A stretch of DNA of 32,987 bases from NCBI RefSeq assembly GCF_009765685.1, contig NZ_LMUY01000059.1, positions 1 through 32,987 of the forward strand, given 5' to 3'. Source of the stretch: Acidisphaera sp. L21 (GTDB lineage Bacteria > Pseudomonadota > Alphaproteobacteria > Acetobacterales > Acetobacteraceae). Positions within the stretch are counted from its first letter, which is position 1, and each line of letters opens with the position of its first letter. A model generated the notes under the pieces. It made no database searches. It was not told the origin of the DNA and was given only the letters and a program-made list of their open reading frames with translations. This document shows, piece after piece, positions 7,554 through 16,313 of this stretch. Made by a program: the position numbers and the translations under genes.

Positions 7554-8954
7554 ATGTCCGACGCACTGCATTTCCTGACCATCGCCGAAGCATCCCGGCT
7601 GATCCAATCGCGCAAACTCTCGCCGGTGGAACTGACCCAGGCCTTTCTCACCCGCATCGCCGCCATCGACCCGGCGTTGCACAGCTACATCCTGGTCCTG
7701 GGCGAAACCGCCCTGGCCGAGGCGCGGCAGGCGGAGGCGGAGATCATGGCCGGTCGCTACATCGGCCCACTACACGGCATCCCGATCGCGCTGAAGGACA
7801 TCTATTGCACCGCCGGCATCACCACCACCGCGCACTCCGCACTGTATGCCAACTACGTGCCGCAAACCGACGCCACCACGGTGCGCCTGCTACGCCAGGC
7901 CGGCGCCATCGTGCTGGGCAAGGCCGCAACGTGGGAATTCGCCATCGGCGGCTCCTCCTTCGACCTACCCTGGCCACCCGCGCGCAACCCCTGGGATCTG
8001 GAGCGCGACCCCTCCGGCTCCTCCAGCGGATCCGGCGCTGCTGTGGCGGCTGGGCTGTGCATGGGCGCGATGGGGTCGGACACCGGCGGCTCCATCCGCG
8101 GCCCGGCTGCATGGTGCGGCATCGCCGGGCACAAGCCGACCTACGGCCTGGTGAGCCGGCGCGGCGTGCTGCCGCTATCCTACTCGCTGGATCACGCCGG
8201 CCCGATGTGTTGGACGGCCGAGGATTGCGCGCTGATGATGTCGGTGCTGGCCCAGCACGACCCGCAGGACCCGGCCAGCGCCAATGTGACGGTGCCGGAT
8301 TTCACCACCGGGTTCGGCGGCGGCTTGGCCGGCGTGCGCATCGGCGTGGTGCGGCACTTCTTCGAAACGGACGCACCTGCCGAGCCCGAAATATTGGCCG
8401 CCACCGAACAGACGCTCGCCGCCTTCCGCGATCTCGGCGCGGTGGTCAGCGACGTCACGCTCTCGCCGTTCTCGTTCTATGACGGCATTGCCACCATCAT
8501 CTCCCGGTCGGAGGCATTCTCCATCCACAAAGACACGCTCACCGCCAGCCCGGAAAAATACGGCGCGTACGGCCGGCAGCGGCTGATGGCGGGGGCGTTC
8601 TTCAGCGGCACCGATTATGTGAACGCGCAACGGCATCGTGCCAAGGCGATCGCCGATCTGGCGGTGACGATGCAGGATGTGGATCTGCTGGTCTTCCCCT
8701 CCGCCCGCCGCACCGCCGATACCTTGGGCACGAATGGCATGGCGGCGAAGGCGGCGCCTTTTTACAACCGCCCGTTCAACCTCACAGGCAGCCCGGCGGT
8801 TTCGGTCTGCAATGGCTATTCCGAAACCGGCATGCCGTTCGGCTTCCAGATCGGCGGCCGCCCGTTCGAGGATGACCTGGTACTTCGCGCGGGCGACGCG
8901 GTGGAGCGGACGTTGGGCACGCGCACCCGGCGGCCGACACTCGCGGCCGCCTGA
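7554..8954 (+). CDS. Amidase-signature enzyme 2 (466 aa)
   Basis: This is the second amidase of the Ser-cisSer-Lys family, with Lys81 in ALKDIYCTAGI, cis-Ser156 in SGSSSGSGAAVAAG and the nucleophile Ser180 in GSDTGGSIRGPAAWCG. It resembles amidase 3 (14904-16313) more than its neighbour amidase 1: both share DPALHS near residue 40, GSDTGGSIRGPAA, and a following SLDHAGPM- or TLDHAGPM-like stretch. The ATG at 7554 has AAAGG at 7541-7545 as its ribosome-binding site. Unlike the other three amidases, it has no AtzG-like gene touching its start. It ends just before a hairpin at 8964-8990 that separates it from the convergent dppA gene. Probably cytoplasmic; substrate unknown. Confidence 0.9.
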   Translation: MSDALHFLTIAEASRLIQSRKLSPVELTQAFLTRIAAIDPALHSYILVLGETALAEARQAEAEIMAGRYIGPLHGIPIALKDIYCTAGITTTAHSALYANYVPQTDATTVRLLRQAGAIVLGKAATWEFAIGGSSFDLPWPPARNPWDLERDPSGSSSGSGAAVAAGLCMGAMGSDTGGSIRGPAAWCGIAGHKPTYGLVSRRGVLPLSYSLDHAGPMCWTAEDCALMMSVLAQHDPQDPASANVTVPDFTTGFGGGLAGVRIGVVRHFFETDAPAEPEILAATEQTLAAFRDLGAVVSDVTLSPFSFYDGIATIISRSEAFSIHKDTLTASPEKYGAYGRQRLMAGAFFSGTDYVNAQRHRAKAIADLAVTMQDVDLLVFPSARRTADTLGTNGMAAKAAPFYNRPFNLTGSPAVSVCNGYSETGMPFGFQIGGRPFEDDLVLRAGDAVERTLGTRTRRPTLAAA

Positions 8955-8963
8955 ACGCAAGGC

Positions 8964-8990
8964 GTCGGGGGAAGCCGCGCTCCCCCCGAC
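8964..8990. terminator. Bidirectional hairpin between convergent genes
   Basis: GTCGGGGG at 8964-8971 pairs with CCCCCGAC at 8983-8990. After one mismatch, AGC (8973-8975) pairs with GCT (8979-8981). The hairpin fills most of the 39-nt gap between the amidase 2 stop and the dppA stop. There is no clear T tract on either side, so efficiency is uncertain. Confidence 0.5.
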
Positions 8991-8993
8991 GAA

Positions 8994-10607
8994 CTAGGCG
9001 ACTGTCACCTGGGTGAAGTCCTGATACCAGGACTGTGCCGGATGGAAGTTTTGCACCTTTTTGCTGAGCCCGCGCGGGTTCAGGTCGTGCACGATGAACA
9101 GCCACGGCGCCTCGTCCACGATGATCGCATGTGCCTGCGCCAGCAGCTTGGTCTGCTCCGCCGGGTCGAACGTCGCCTGGGCGGTCTTCAGCAGCTTGTC
9201 CGCCTCGGGGCTGCTCCAATGGCCCCAGTTCCAGTTGACCGGAGACCAGCTATCCGTCGAATAGTAGCGGAACATCGAGGACGGGTCGGTGTAGCTGAGG
9301 CTGCAATTCACCCCATCCACCCCGTGTGACTGCGTCGAGCCAGGGTCGCTGCGGACGGCCACCAGCATAGTGCCCCATTCCACCACGTCGAAATCGACGT
9401 CCATGCCGACGGCCTGGAAGTTCTGCTGCATGAACTCGTTCATCGGAATCGGCACCATCTGGCCAGAGCCGGATGTGGAGATCATGATCTTCACCTTGGG
9501 GCGCTTGTCCGGACCGTAGCCCGCTTCCTTCAGCAGCGCGCGCGCCTTGTCCGGGTCGTGCTTGTAGTTGTTCTTCGGCGTCCCAAACACCGGATGGCCC
9601 GGCGGATACAGCCCGACCGCCGGCTTGGCAGTCCCGTTCAGCAGGGCGCACAGCCCCTCCCGATCGATCGCGTAGTTCGCCGCCTGGCGCACGCGCACGT
9701 CGTGGAAGGCCGATTTTTCCGTCGTGTTCAGAATATACGGGTAAGTGTGCGGATACGGCCACAGGCTGACGTTGAATCCAGCGGCCTTCAGCGACGGAAT
9801 GGCGTCGGGCGGCGGCACCTCGATCCAATCCACCTGGCCCGAACGCAGGGCGGCGAGGCGGGTCGTGGCTTCCGGCATCGGGTAGACCGTCATCTTGTCC
9901 ACCTTGGGGATGCGCTTCTTGTCCCAATAATCCTCGTTCCGGGTCATCTCGCAATATTGCCCAGCCACCACGCGGGTAATCTTGAACGGCCCGGTGCCAA
10001 CCGGCGCCTTGGCGAAATTCGGCCAGCTCTTGCCGACTTTTTCCCACTGCGTCGGGCTCACGATCAGCACGCGGGTCAGCAAATACGGGAAGAAGCTGAA
10101 CGGATATTTGGTGGTGATGGCGATGGTCGAATCATCGACCTTCTCCCACTTGTCGAACATCGACACGACGGCGCTGACGATCGGGGCGGCCGGCGCATCG
10201 AACTGCGGGGACTTGCTGTCCCAAATCCGGGCGAGATTCCAGCTGATCGCATCCGCCGTCAAATCCGTTCCATCATGGAACTTGACGCCGCTGCGCACGG
10301 TGAACAGCCAGCGCTTATTGTCCTTCTCGTCGATCTTCCAGGACGAGAACAGCCCGGGCGTGTCTTCCGCCGTCTGGTCGGTATGGACGAAGTCCCAGTT
10401 CACCAGCGCGTCATAGGGCGGGTAGCCAAGGAAACGGTAGCCCTCGCCACCATTGTTCGGGATGCCGGTGACGGTGGGCAGATCGGACGCTGTCATCGCG
10501 ATGCGCAAATTCTGTATCGGCGCCGCGCTGGCAGCCGGCCCGAATGGGGCTGCCGCGGCGGCAGCGCCCGCGATGGTCGTCGTCATCAGATCGCGCCGGG
10601 AGATCAT
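8994..10607 (-). CDS. ABC transporter substrate-binding protein, family 5, DppA/OppA-like (537 aa)
   Basis: This is a periplasmic binding protein of the peptide/nickel/opine class (SBP_bac_5). MISRRDLMTTTIAGAAAAAA is a twin-arginine-type signal (SRRDLM), with the mature protein starting near residue 28-30. The family core VKFHDGTDLTADAISWNL is at about 107-125. The length of 537 aa is typical. It is divergent from dppB across a 194-nt region carrying the palindrome at 10699-10712, and is presumably the receptor for the DppBCFD importer. Such binding proteins take oligopeptides but also amides, opines and other small solutes; the neighbouring amidases suggest an amide-bearing ligand, which is inference. 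ATG 10607 has GAGG about 10 nt upstream. Confidence 0.9.
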   Translation of the reverse strand: MISRRDLMTTTIAGAAAAAAPFGPAASAAPIQNLRIAMTASDLPTVTGIPNNGGEGYRFLGYPPYDALVNWDFVHTDQTAEDTPGLFSSWKIDEKDNKRWLFTVRSGVKFHDGTDLTADAISWNLARIWDSKSPQFDAPAAPIVSAVVSMFDKWEKVDDSTIAITTKYPFSFFPYLLTRVLIVSPTQWEKVGKSWPNFAKAPVGTGPFKITRVVAGQYCEMTRNEDYWDKKRIPKVDKMTVYPMPEATTRLAALRSGQVDWIEVPPPDAIPSLKAAGFNVSLWPYPHTYPYILNTTEKSAFHDVRVRQAANYAIDREGLCALLNGTAKPAVGLYPPGHPVFGTPKNNYKHDPDKARALLKEAGYGPDKRPKVKIMISTSGSGQMVPIPMNEFMQQNFQAVGMDVDFDVVEWGTMLVAVRSDPGSTQSHGVDGVNCSLSYTDPSSMFRYYSTDSWSPVNWNWGHWSSPEADKLLKTAQATFDPAEQTKLLAQAHAIIVDEAPWLFIVHDLNPRGLSKKVQNFHPAQSWYQDFTQVTVA

Positions 10608-10698
10608 GTCGCAGAACCTCGTTGATTTGGAATGCCCAGGTTTTCACCATGGATGTTGCCGCAGTCTGACCATTCGATGAACGAATCAGCAAGTGCTA

Positions 10699-10712
10699 AT
10701 TGTTCGGACAAT
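10699..10712. promoter_or_regulatory. Candidate operator: ATTGT-TCGG-ACAAT palindrome
   Basis: Five-base arms (ATTGT and ACAAT) flank TCGG, nearly midway between dppA (start 10607) and dppB (start 10802). TTGTTCGGACAATC at 10701-10714 matches TTGTCCGGACAATC at 5893-5906 at 13 of 14 positions. Both sites sit in divergent control regions of amide-related genes, so a common regulator is likely. Confidence 0.5.
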
Positions 10713-10788
10713 CCTCGCTGGACAGGCTGGGCGTTTATGAGGCAGATTTCACATGCTGCACTGCAGCGGTTCGGTATGCAATTTCCGT

Positions 10789-10793
10789 GGAGG
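10789..10793 (+). promoter_or_regulatory. Ribosome-binding site fixing the GTG start of dppB
   Basis: GGAGG lies 8 nt before GTG 10802. The open frame runs back to a TTG at 10700, which falls inside the candidate operator, so the GTG is the better start. Confidence 0.7.
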
Positions 10794-10801
10794 CGCCTCG
10801 C

Positions 10802-11740
10802 GTGCTCCTGTTCAGCCTTCGCCGACTGATGCTCGCCATCCCCACATTGCTGGGCGTGTCGCTGGTCGTGTTCGGCCTGGTGCACATCGCCCCCGGCAAC
10901 CCGATCGACATGTTGATGCCGCCCGAGGCGTCACCGGAAGCCATCGCGCAGATGAAGATCGCGTATGGCTTCGATAAGCCACTGTATATTCAATATTTCC
11001 TTTGGCTAGGCCACGCCGCGGTCGGGCAATTTGGTCTGTCGGTCTTCAACGCGACCCCGGTGTGGGACCAGTTGGTGGTTGCGCTGGGCAATACGGTTCA
11101 GCTCGCATTGCTCGCGGCATTCTTCGGGTTCGGGTTCGGAATCGTGCTCGGGCTGCTCTCCGCCGCGTATTACGGCAAATGGCCGGACAAGCTGTTTTCC
11201 GCCATCACCACCGCCGGCGTCAGCCTGCCGCATTATTGGTGCGCGATCGTTCTGGTGATGTTGTGCGCCGTGCTGCACGACTGGTTACCGGCGCAGGGCA
11301 TGGGTGATGATTCGCTGCCGTTCTACGAGCGGTTGCAATACATGATCCTGCCGGTTGTGACCCTGATGCTGATCCCGATGGGCGTGATCGGCCGTCTGGT
11401 GCGGGCCCGCGTGCTGGACATCATCAGCCAGGATTTCGTTGGTGCGCTCAGCGCGAAGGGGCTGACCCGCTGGCCGGTGCTACGCCACATCATCAAGAAC
11501 GCGGCCCCGCCGGTTCTGGCGCTGATGGGGCTGCAATTCGGCTACCTGCTCGGCGGTTCGATCTTGATCGAAACGGTGTTCAACTGGCCCGGCTCCGGTA
11601 ATTTGCTGAACCTGGCAATCTTCCGCCGGGATATTCCGGTGCTGCAGGCGACGATCCTGGTGTTGGCGACATTCTTCGTGCTGCTGAACCTCGCCGTCGA
11701 CGTGATCCAGGCCGCCATCGATCCGCGGATCCGCCGCTAA
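10802..11740 (+). CDS. ABC transporter permease, DppB-like (312 aa)
   Basis: This is the first inner-membrane permease of a peptide/nickel-type ABC importer. The product begins (V)LLFSLRRLMLAIPTLLGVSLVVFGLVHIAPGNP, the standard DppB opening: one membrane helix followed by the PGNP motif. About six membrane segments are predicted. The cytoplasmic loop with GALSAKGLTRWPVLRHIIKNAAPP (about 212-236) corresponds to the EAA-type coupling motif that contacts the ATPases. It starts at GTG 10802 with a good ribosome-binding site. Its TAA stop overlaps the dppC ATG by 1 nt. It heads a tightly packed run of nine genes reaching 18088. Confidence 0.92.
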   Translation: MLLFSLRRLMLAIPTLLGVSLVVFGLVHIAPGNPIDMLMPPEASPEAIAQMKIAYGFDKPLYIQYFLWLGHAAVGQFGLSVFNATPVWDQLVVALGNTVQLALLAAFFGFGFGIVLGLLSAAYYGKWPDKLFSAITTAGVSLPHYWCAIVLVMLCAVLHDWLPAQGMGDDSLPFYERLQYMILPVVTLMLIPMGVIGRLVRARVLDIISQDFVGALSAKGLTRWPVLRHIIKNAAPPVLALMGLQFGYLLGGSILIETVFNWPGSGNLLNLAIFRRDIPVLQATILVLATFFVLLNLAVDVIQAAIDPRIRR

Positions 11741-12651
11741 TGGCCTCGGACACCACGATGGCCCAGCCCGGCACGCTGGCCGCACCCGCCGCCGCGTTCA
11801 TCGCCCCGGCCGGCTATTGGAAACTGGTGCGCCGGCGCCTGCTGCGGGACAAGACGACGCTGTTCGTGACCGCGATGCTGGTCGCCATCGTGTTCATCTC
11901 GCTGGCCGCGCCATGGGTCACCAGCTACGACCCATACCAGGGCAGCATCATGCTGCGGCTGAAGCCGATCGGCACGCCGGGCCACTGGCTTGGCACGGAT
12001 GAAACCGGGCGCGATATCTGGACCCGGCTTTGCTATGGCGGCCGGTTGTCGTTGCTGGCAGGCGTCGTGCCCGTCGCGGTCTCATTGGTGGTCGGCAGCT
12101 TCCTGGGCATCGTCGCCGGGTTCGTCGGCGGCCGCATCGGCACGCTCATCATGCGCACGATGGACGTGTTCTACGCCTTCCCCTCCATCCTGCTGGCGGT
12201 GGCGATTTGCGGCTTGTTGGGCAACGGGCTCACCAACTCCATCATCGCGCTGGCCGTGGTGTTCATCCCGCCGATGGTGCGCATCGCCGAAACCGTCACG
12301 GCGCAAACCCGCCAACTGGACTTCGTGGAGGCGGCGAGGGCAGGCGGCACCTCCACCATGCAGATCATCCGCCACCACATCCTCAGCAACGTGCTGGGCA
12401 CGATCCTGGTCTACGCGACCAGCCTGATCAGCCTGTCCATCATCCTGTCCGCCGGGTTGAGCTTCCTTGGGCTGGGGGTCACGCCGCCGCAGGCGGAATG
12501 GGGCCTGATGCTGAACTCTCTGCGCCAGGCGATTTATGTGCAGCCTTATGTCGCCGCGCTGCCGGGTCTGCTGATTTTCGTGACATCCATGTGCTTCAAC
12601 CTGATGAGCGACGGGTTGCGGGGTGCCATGGACGTGCGGCTGAACCGGTAG
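11740..12651 (+). CDS. ABC transporter permease, DppC-like (303 aa)
   Basis: This is the second permease of the same importer. It has an N-terminal cytoplasmic tail, a first helix near residues 42-60, and then GTDETGRDIWTRLCYGGRLSL (about 84-104), which is diagnostic for DppC/OppC. The EAA motif is clear: EAARAGGTSTMQIIRHHILSN at about 197-217. About six membrane segments are present. The ATG at 11740 overlaps the dppB stop; an internal ATG at 11758 is a possible alternative. The ATPase gene follows 10 nt after the stop. It pairs with DppB to form the translocation channel. Confidence 0.92.
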   Translation: MASDTTMAQPGTLAAPAAAFIAPAGYWKLVRRRLLRDKTTLFVTAMLVAIVFISLAAPWVTSYDPYQGSIMLRLKPIGTPGHWLGTDETGRDIWTRLCYGGRLSLLAGVVPVAVSLVVGSFLGIVAGFVGGRIGTLIMRTMDVFYAFPSILLAVAICGLLGNGLTNSIIALAVVFIPPMVRIAETVTAQTRQLDFVEAARAGGTSTMQIIRHHILSNVLGTILVYATSLISLSIILSAGLSFLGLGVTPPQAEWGLMLNSLRQAIYVQPYVAALPGLLIFVTSMCFNLMSDGLRGAMDVRLNR

Positions 12652-12661
12652 GGGCGGGGGA

Positions 12662-13723
12662 ATGCGAATGGCCAAGACTGGAGCACTCGACCCGCGCGAC
12701 CGCGGTGGCAAGGCGCAACCGCTGCTGACGGTGCAGAACCTGCGCAAGCATTTCCCGGTGCGGGGTGGCGTGCTGAACCGTGTGAAGGCGACCGTGCACG
12801 CGGTGGACGACGTCAGCTTCTCCGTCCGCAAGGGCGAGACGCTGGGCATCGTCGGGGAAAGCGGCTGCGGCAAGTCCACCACCGCCCGGCTGCTGATGCA
12901 GTTGATCGCCCCAGACGAGGGCACGTTGATTTTCGACGGCGACGAAGTCGGCGCGACCGGCGGCATCTCCGTCGCGGCGATGCGACGGCAGATGCAGATG
13001 GTGTTCCAGGACAGCTATTCGTCGCTGAACCCACGCATGACCATGGTCGACAGCATCGCCTACGCACCGCACATGCACGGCGTGCCGAAGCGCCGCGCGT
13101 ACGAGGAGGCCGAGAGCCTTCTGGCCCAGGTGGGATTGAACCCGCAGCAACACGCCAGACGCTACCCGCACGAAATGTCCGGCGGCCAGCGCCAGCGCGT
13201 GAACATCGCCCGGGCACTCGCGCTGGAACCGCGCCTGGTGATCCTGGACGAAGCGGTGTCCGCCCTAGACAAATCCGTCGAGGCGCAGGTGCTGAACCTG
13301 CTGCGGGAGCTGAAGGCGCGCTTCGACCTGACCTACATCTTCATCAGCCACGACCTGAACGTGGTGGAGTATGTGTCGGACCGGGTGATGGTGATGTATC
13401 TGGGGCAGGTGGTGGAAAGCGGCCCGGTGGAGGCGATCTACCGCCAGCCCCGCCATCCCTACACACGCGCGCTGCTGGCGTCCAAGCCGTCGATGGATCC
13501 GGACAAGCGCACCACGGCGATGCCGCTGACGGGCGACCCGCCAAACCCGATCGATCCACCCTCCGGCTGTCGTTTCCGCACGCGGTGCAGTTACGCCCGG
13601 GATATCTGCGCTGCCGCCATTCCACCCTTGGCGCCACCGATGGTGGATGACGGGCCGGCCGAACATCTGGTGGCCTGCGTCGTGCCGGAGGCGCAGGAAG
13701 GCCGGGTGCTCACCCATGCTTGA
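12662..13723 (+). CDS. ABC transporter ATP-binding protein, DppF-like (353 aa)
   Basis: This is one of two cytoplasmic ATPases powering the Dpp-type importer. The Walker A motif GESGCGKST is at about 65-73, the signature MSGGQRQR lies just after YPHE, and Walker B with its D-loop reads VILDEAVSALDKSVEAQ. The usual DEPTSALD is DEAVSALD here, a variant seen in many DppF-like proteins. The C-terminal oligopeptide-transporter extension carries four cysteines (CRFRTRC, DIC, VACV) in the arrangement of this family. ATG 12662 is used; ATG 12668 is an alternative. The last 8 nt overlap the next ATPase gene. Confidence 0.92.
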   Translation: MRMAKTGALDPRDRGGKAQPLLTVQNLRKHFPVRGGVLNRVKATVHAVDDVSFSVRKGETLGIVGESGCGKSTTARLLMQLIAPDEGTLIFDGDEVGATGGISVAAMRRQMQMVFQDSYSSLNPRMTMVDSIAYAPHMHGVPKRRAYEEAESLLAQVGLNPQQHARRYPHEMSGGQRQRVNIARALALEPRLVILDEAVSALDKSVEAQVLNLLRELKARFDLTYIFISHDLNVVEYVSDRVMVMYLGQVVESGPVEAIYRQPRHPYTRALLASKPSMDPDKRTTAMPLTGDPPNPIDPPSGCRFRTRCSYARDICAAAIPPLAPPMVDDGPAEHLVACVVPEAQEGRVLTHA

Positions 13724-14711
13724 CGCGGCAAACACCGTTGCCGCCATGGAGGTGCGCGACCTGACCGTCCGCTTCCGCACCGACGAGGCGGACGTGGCGG
13801 CAGTGAACGGCATTTCCTTCGCACTGGCGCCTGGCGAGACGCTCACGATCCTGGGCGAATCCGGCTCCGGCAAAAGCGTCAGCCTGAAGGCGCTAATGGG
13901 ATTGCTTCCGCGCCAGGCGACGATCACCGGCAAGGTGCTGCTGAAGGGCACGGAAATCCTCAGCCTGCCGCCCTCTCAATTGGCCAAGCTGCGCGGCGGC
14001 GCCGTGTCGATGATATTCCAGGAGCCAATGGCGGCCCTGGACCCGGTCTACACCATCGGCGAACAGATCGCCGAGACGGTGGTCCAGCACGAGGGCGTCA
14101 GCCACCGCGCGGCGATGAAGCGAGCGCTGGAGATGATGGAGCACGTGCGCATCCCCTCCGCCGCACGTCGGTTGAAAAACTACCCGCACGAGATGTCCGG
14201 CGGCATGCGCCAGCGTGCGATGATCGCGCTGGCGCTAGCGTGTTCCCCCAGCGTGCTGCTGGCGGACGAGCCGACCACCGCGCTCGACGTCACGGTGCAA
14301 ATCCAGATCCTGCTTCTCCTGCGCCAGTTGCAGGAGGAAATGGGCATGGCCGTGGTGTTCGTGACCCACGACGTGGGGGTCGCCGCCGAAATCTCCGACC
14401 GGGTGGCGGTGATGTATGCCGGGCGATTCGTGGAAACCGGCAGCGCCCGCGATGTCCTGCGCAGTGCCCGGCATCCCTACACCGCCGGGCTGCTGTCCTC
14501 CACCGTGCAGGGTGTGATGCGCGGCAAGGTGCTGGAGACGATCCCCGGCAGCCCGCCCAGCCTGGCGCATCTGCCGCCAGGGTGCGCGTTTGCGCCGCGC
14601 TGCAGCCATGTGGCGCCCGTCTGCGTGCAATCGCAGCCGCCAGTGCTGGTGCCGCATCCCGGCGCCATGGTCCGGTGCATCCAGGACAAACCCTTGCACC
14701 TACCCGTATGA
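13716..14711 (+). CDS. ABC transporter ATP-binding protein, DppD-like (331 aa)
   Basis: This is the second ATPase of the importer. Walker A is GESGSGKS at about 47-54, the Q-loop is in IFQEPMAALDPV, the signature is MSGGMRQRAMIA, and Walker B is LLADEPTTALDVTVQ. The C-terminal Cys-containing extension (GCAFAPRCSHVAPVC and VRCIQ) is present. The start at ATG 13716 overlaps the previous gene by 8 nt; a downstream ATG at 13746 (MEVRDLTVRF) is an alternative that would lose only a short tail. It ends 16 nt before the next AtzG-like gene, so transport and amide hydrolysis genes share one transcription unit. Confidence 0.92.
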   Translation: MLDAANTVAAMEVRDLTVRFRTDEADVAAVNGISFALAPGETLTILGESGSGKSVSLKALMGLLPRQATITGKVLLKGTEILSLPPSQLAKLRGGAVSMIFQEPMAALDPVYTIGEQIAETVVQHEGVSHRAAMKRALEMMEHVRIPSAARRLKNYPHEMSGGMRQRAMIALALACSPSVLLADEPTTALDVTVQIQILLLLRQLQEEMGMAVVFVTHDVGVAAEISDRVAVMYAGRFVETGSARDVLRSARHPYTAGLLSSTVQGVMRGKVLETIPGSPPSLAHLPPGCAFAPRCSHVAPVCVQSQPPVLVPHPGAMVRCIQDKPLHLPV

Positions 14712-14715
14712 TCTT

Positions 14716-14720
14716 AGGAG
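14716..14720 (+). promoter_or_regulatory. Ribosome-binding site fixing a TTG start
   Basis: AGGAG lies 7 nt before TTG 14728, the only suitably placed start codon for the short gene that follows; no in-frame ATG precedes its conserved region. Confidence 0.65.
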
Positions 14721-14727
14721 AATCCGA

Positions 14728-14907
14728 TTGACCCGTGCGGAATTCGACGCTGCCATAGCGCGCAAGAAATTGCCGCTGACCGCCGAGTCCAAGGACGAAA
14801 TCTTCGGCGCCGTCGACAAGCTGGAGGCGATGATCGCCCTGGTCACCAAGCCCCGCCCACGTGAGGACGAACCCGCGCTGATCTTCGTGCCGGGCAGCCC
14901 GGTATGA
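14728..14907 (+). CDS. AtzG/GatC-like small amidase subunit (59 aa, TTG start)
   Basis: This is the second small AtzG-like protein. It shows a helix with EFDAAIARKKLPLTAES, a second helix (DEIFGAVDKLEAMIALV) and the tail PRPREDEPALIFVPG, matching the GatC/AtzG layout of two short helices followed by an extended acidic arm ending in a hydrophobic-Pro motif. It begins at TTG 14728 with AGGAG upstream. The stop overlaps the ATG of amidase 3 by 4 nt (ATGA), implying coupled synthesis and a 1:1 complex. Sequence identity with the other three small proteins appears low, as is normal for this family, so the family call relies on pattern, size and genomic position. Confidence 0.72.
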   Translation: MTRAEFDAAIARKKLPLTAESKDEIFGAVDKLEAMIALVTKPRPREDEPALIFVPGSPV

Positions 14908-16313
14908 ACGCGCCGCTGAGCATCGCCGCCGCCGCCAAGGCGATTGCAGCCAAGACCCTGTCCCCCGTGGAACTGACGCAGGATTGCCTGGCCCGCGTGC
15001 GCGCGCTCGACCCGGCGTTGCACAGCTTCCTGCTGGTAACCGAAGACCGCGCCATGGCCGACGCCCGCGCCGCGGAAGCGCGGGTGATGAAGGGCGCCAG
15101 CCTCGGCAAGCTCGACGGCATCCCGATCGGGCACAAGGATATCTACAAGACCGCGGGCATTCGCACGACCGCGCATTCCCGCCTGTTGGAAACCAACGTG
15201 CCGGAGGCCGATGCCACCAGCGTCAAGCTGTTGGCTGAGGCCGGCACGGTGATGATGGGTAAGCTCGCCACCCACGAATTCGCCTTCGGCGGCCCGTCGC
15301 ATGACCTGCCCTGGCCCGCCGTGCGCAACCCTTGGAATACCGAGCATTTCACCGCCGGCAGCAGCAGCGGCACCGGCGCCGCCGTCGCGGCCGGTTTGAT
15401 CATGGGTGGCACCGGGTCCGACACCGGCGGCTCCATCCGCGGCCCGGCGGCGCTATGCGGGATTGCCGGCATCAAGCCGACCTACGGCCTCATCAGCCGC
15501 GCCGGAATCCTGCCGCTGGCCTACACGCTGGACCACGCCGGCCCGATGGCGTGGACGGTGGAGGATTGCGCCATCATGCTGCAGGCCATGGCCGGCCCGG
15601 ATGCCGCCGACCCGGCGGGCGCCAACCAGCCGATCCCGGACTACACGGCGACGTTGAACAAGGGCGTGAAGGGCCTGCGCATCGGCGTCATCCGGCACTT
15701 CTACGAAACCGACCTCCGCGCCAGCCCGGCCACGATTGCCGCCATCGATGACGCGGTGGACGTGCTGCAAGGGCTCGGCGCCATCATCACCGACGTGACG
15801 CTCTCGCCGCTGATGGAATACCACGCCTGCGGCTTCCTCATCATGATCGCCGAGGCCTACACGCTGCACGAACCCTGGCTCACCACCCGCTTCTACGAAT
15901 ACGGCGAAATGTTCCGCGACCGCGTGGCGCTGGGCAGCCTGATCAGCGCGCAGGACTACGTGCAGGCGCTACGCCGCCGGCGCGAGCTTTGCCGGGAGAT
16001 GGCGGTGGCGATGGCCGATCTGGACGTGGTCATCACCGCTTCCGCACCCGGTGAGGCGCCGCTCATCACGCAAGTGCCGAAATGGGGCATGTTCGAGATG
16101 CCCAACTTCACGATCCCGTTCAACGTCACCGGCATCCCCGCGATGTCGGTCTGCACCGGCTATGGCGCGGGTGGGCTGCCGCTGTCGATGCAGGTCGCGG
16201 GCAAGCCGTTCGACGAGGCGATGGTGTTCCGCGTCGGCCACGCCTACGAACAGGCGACGCAATGGCGGGATCGCCGCCCGGCGATGACCCTACAGACCGA
16301 AGGAGTTGCATGA
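14904..16313 (+). CDS. Amidase-signature enzyme 3 (469 aa)
   Basis: This is a Ser-cisSer-Lys amidase with an intact triad: Lys78 in GHKDIYKTAGI, cis-Ser153 in AGSSSGTGAAVAAG, and the nucleophile Ser177 in GSDTGGSIRGPAALCG. It is the closest relative of amidase 2 in the window by shared motifs. ATG 14904 overlaps the stop of the preceding small gene. Its own TGA (16311-16313) overlaps the start of another AtzG-like gene, so it is flanked on both sides by candidate small subunits. It lies within the dpp-led operon. The enzyme is cytoplasmic; the amide hydrolysed is not known. Confidence 0.9.
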   Translation: MNAPLSIAAAAKAIAAKTLSPVELTQDCLARVRALDPALHSFLLVTEDRAMADARAAEARVMKGASLGKLDGIPIGHKDIYKTAGIRTTAHSRLLETNVPEADATSVKLLAEAGTVMMGKLATHEFAFGGPSHDLPWPAVRNPWNTEHFTAGSSSGTGAAVAAGLIMGGTGSDTGGSIRGPAALCGIAGIKPTYGLISRAGILPLAYTLDHAGPMAWTVEDCAIMLQAMAGPDAADPAGANQPIPDYTATLNKGVKGLRIGVIRHFYETDLRASPATIAAIDDAVDVLQGLGAIITDVTLSPLMEYHACGFLIMIAEAYTLHEPWLTTRFYEYGEMFRDRVALGSLISAQDYVQALRRRRELCREMAVAMADLDVVITASAPGEAPLITQVPKWGMFEMPNFTIPFNVTGIPAMSVCTGYGAGGLPLSMQVAGKPFDEAMVFRVGHAYEQATQWRDRRPAMTLQTEGVA

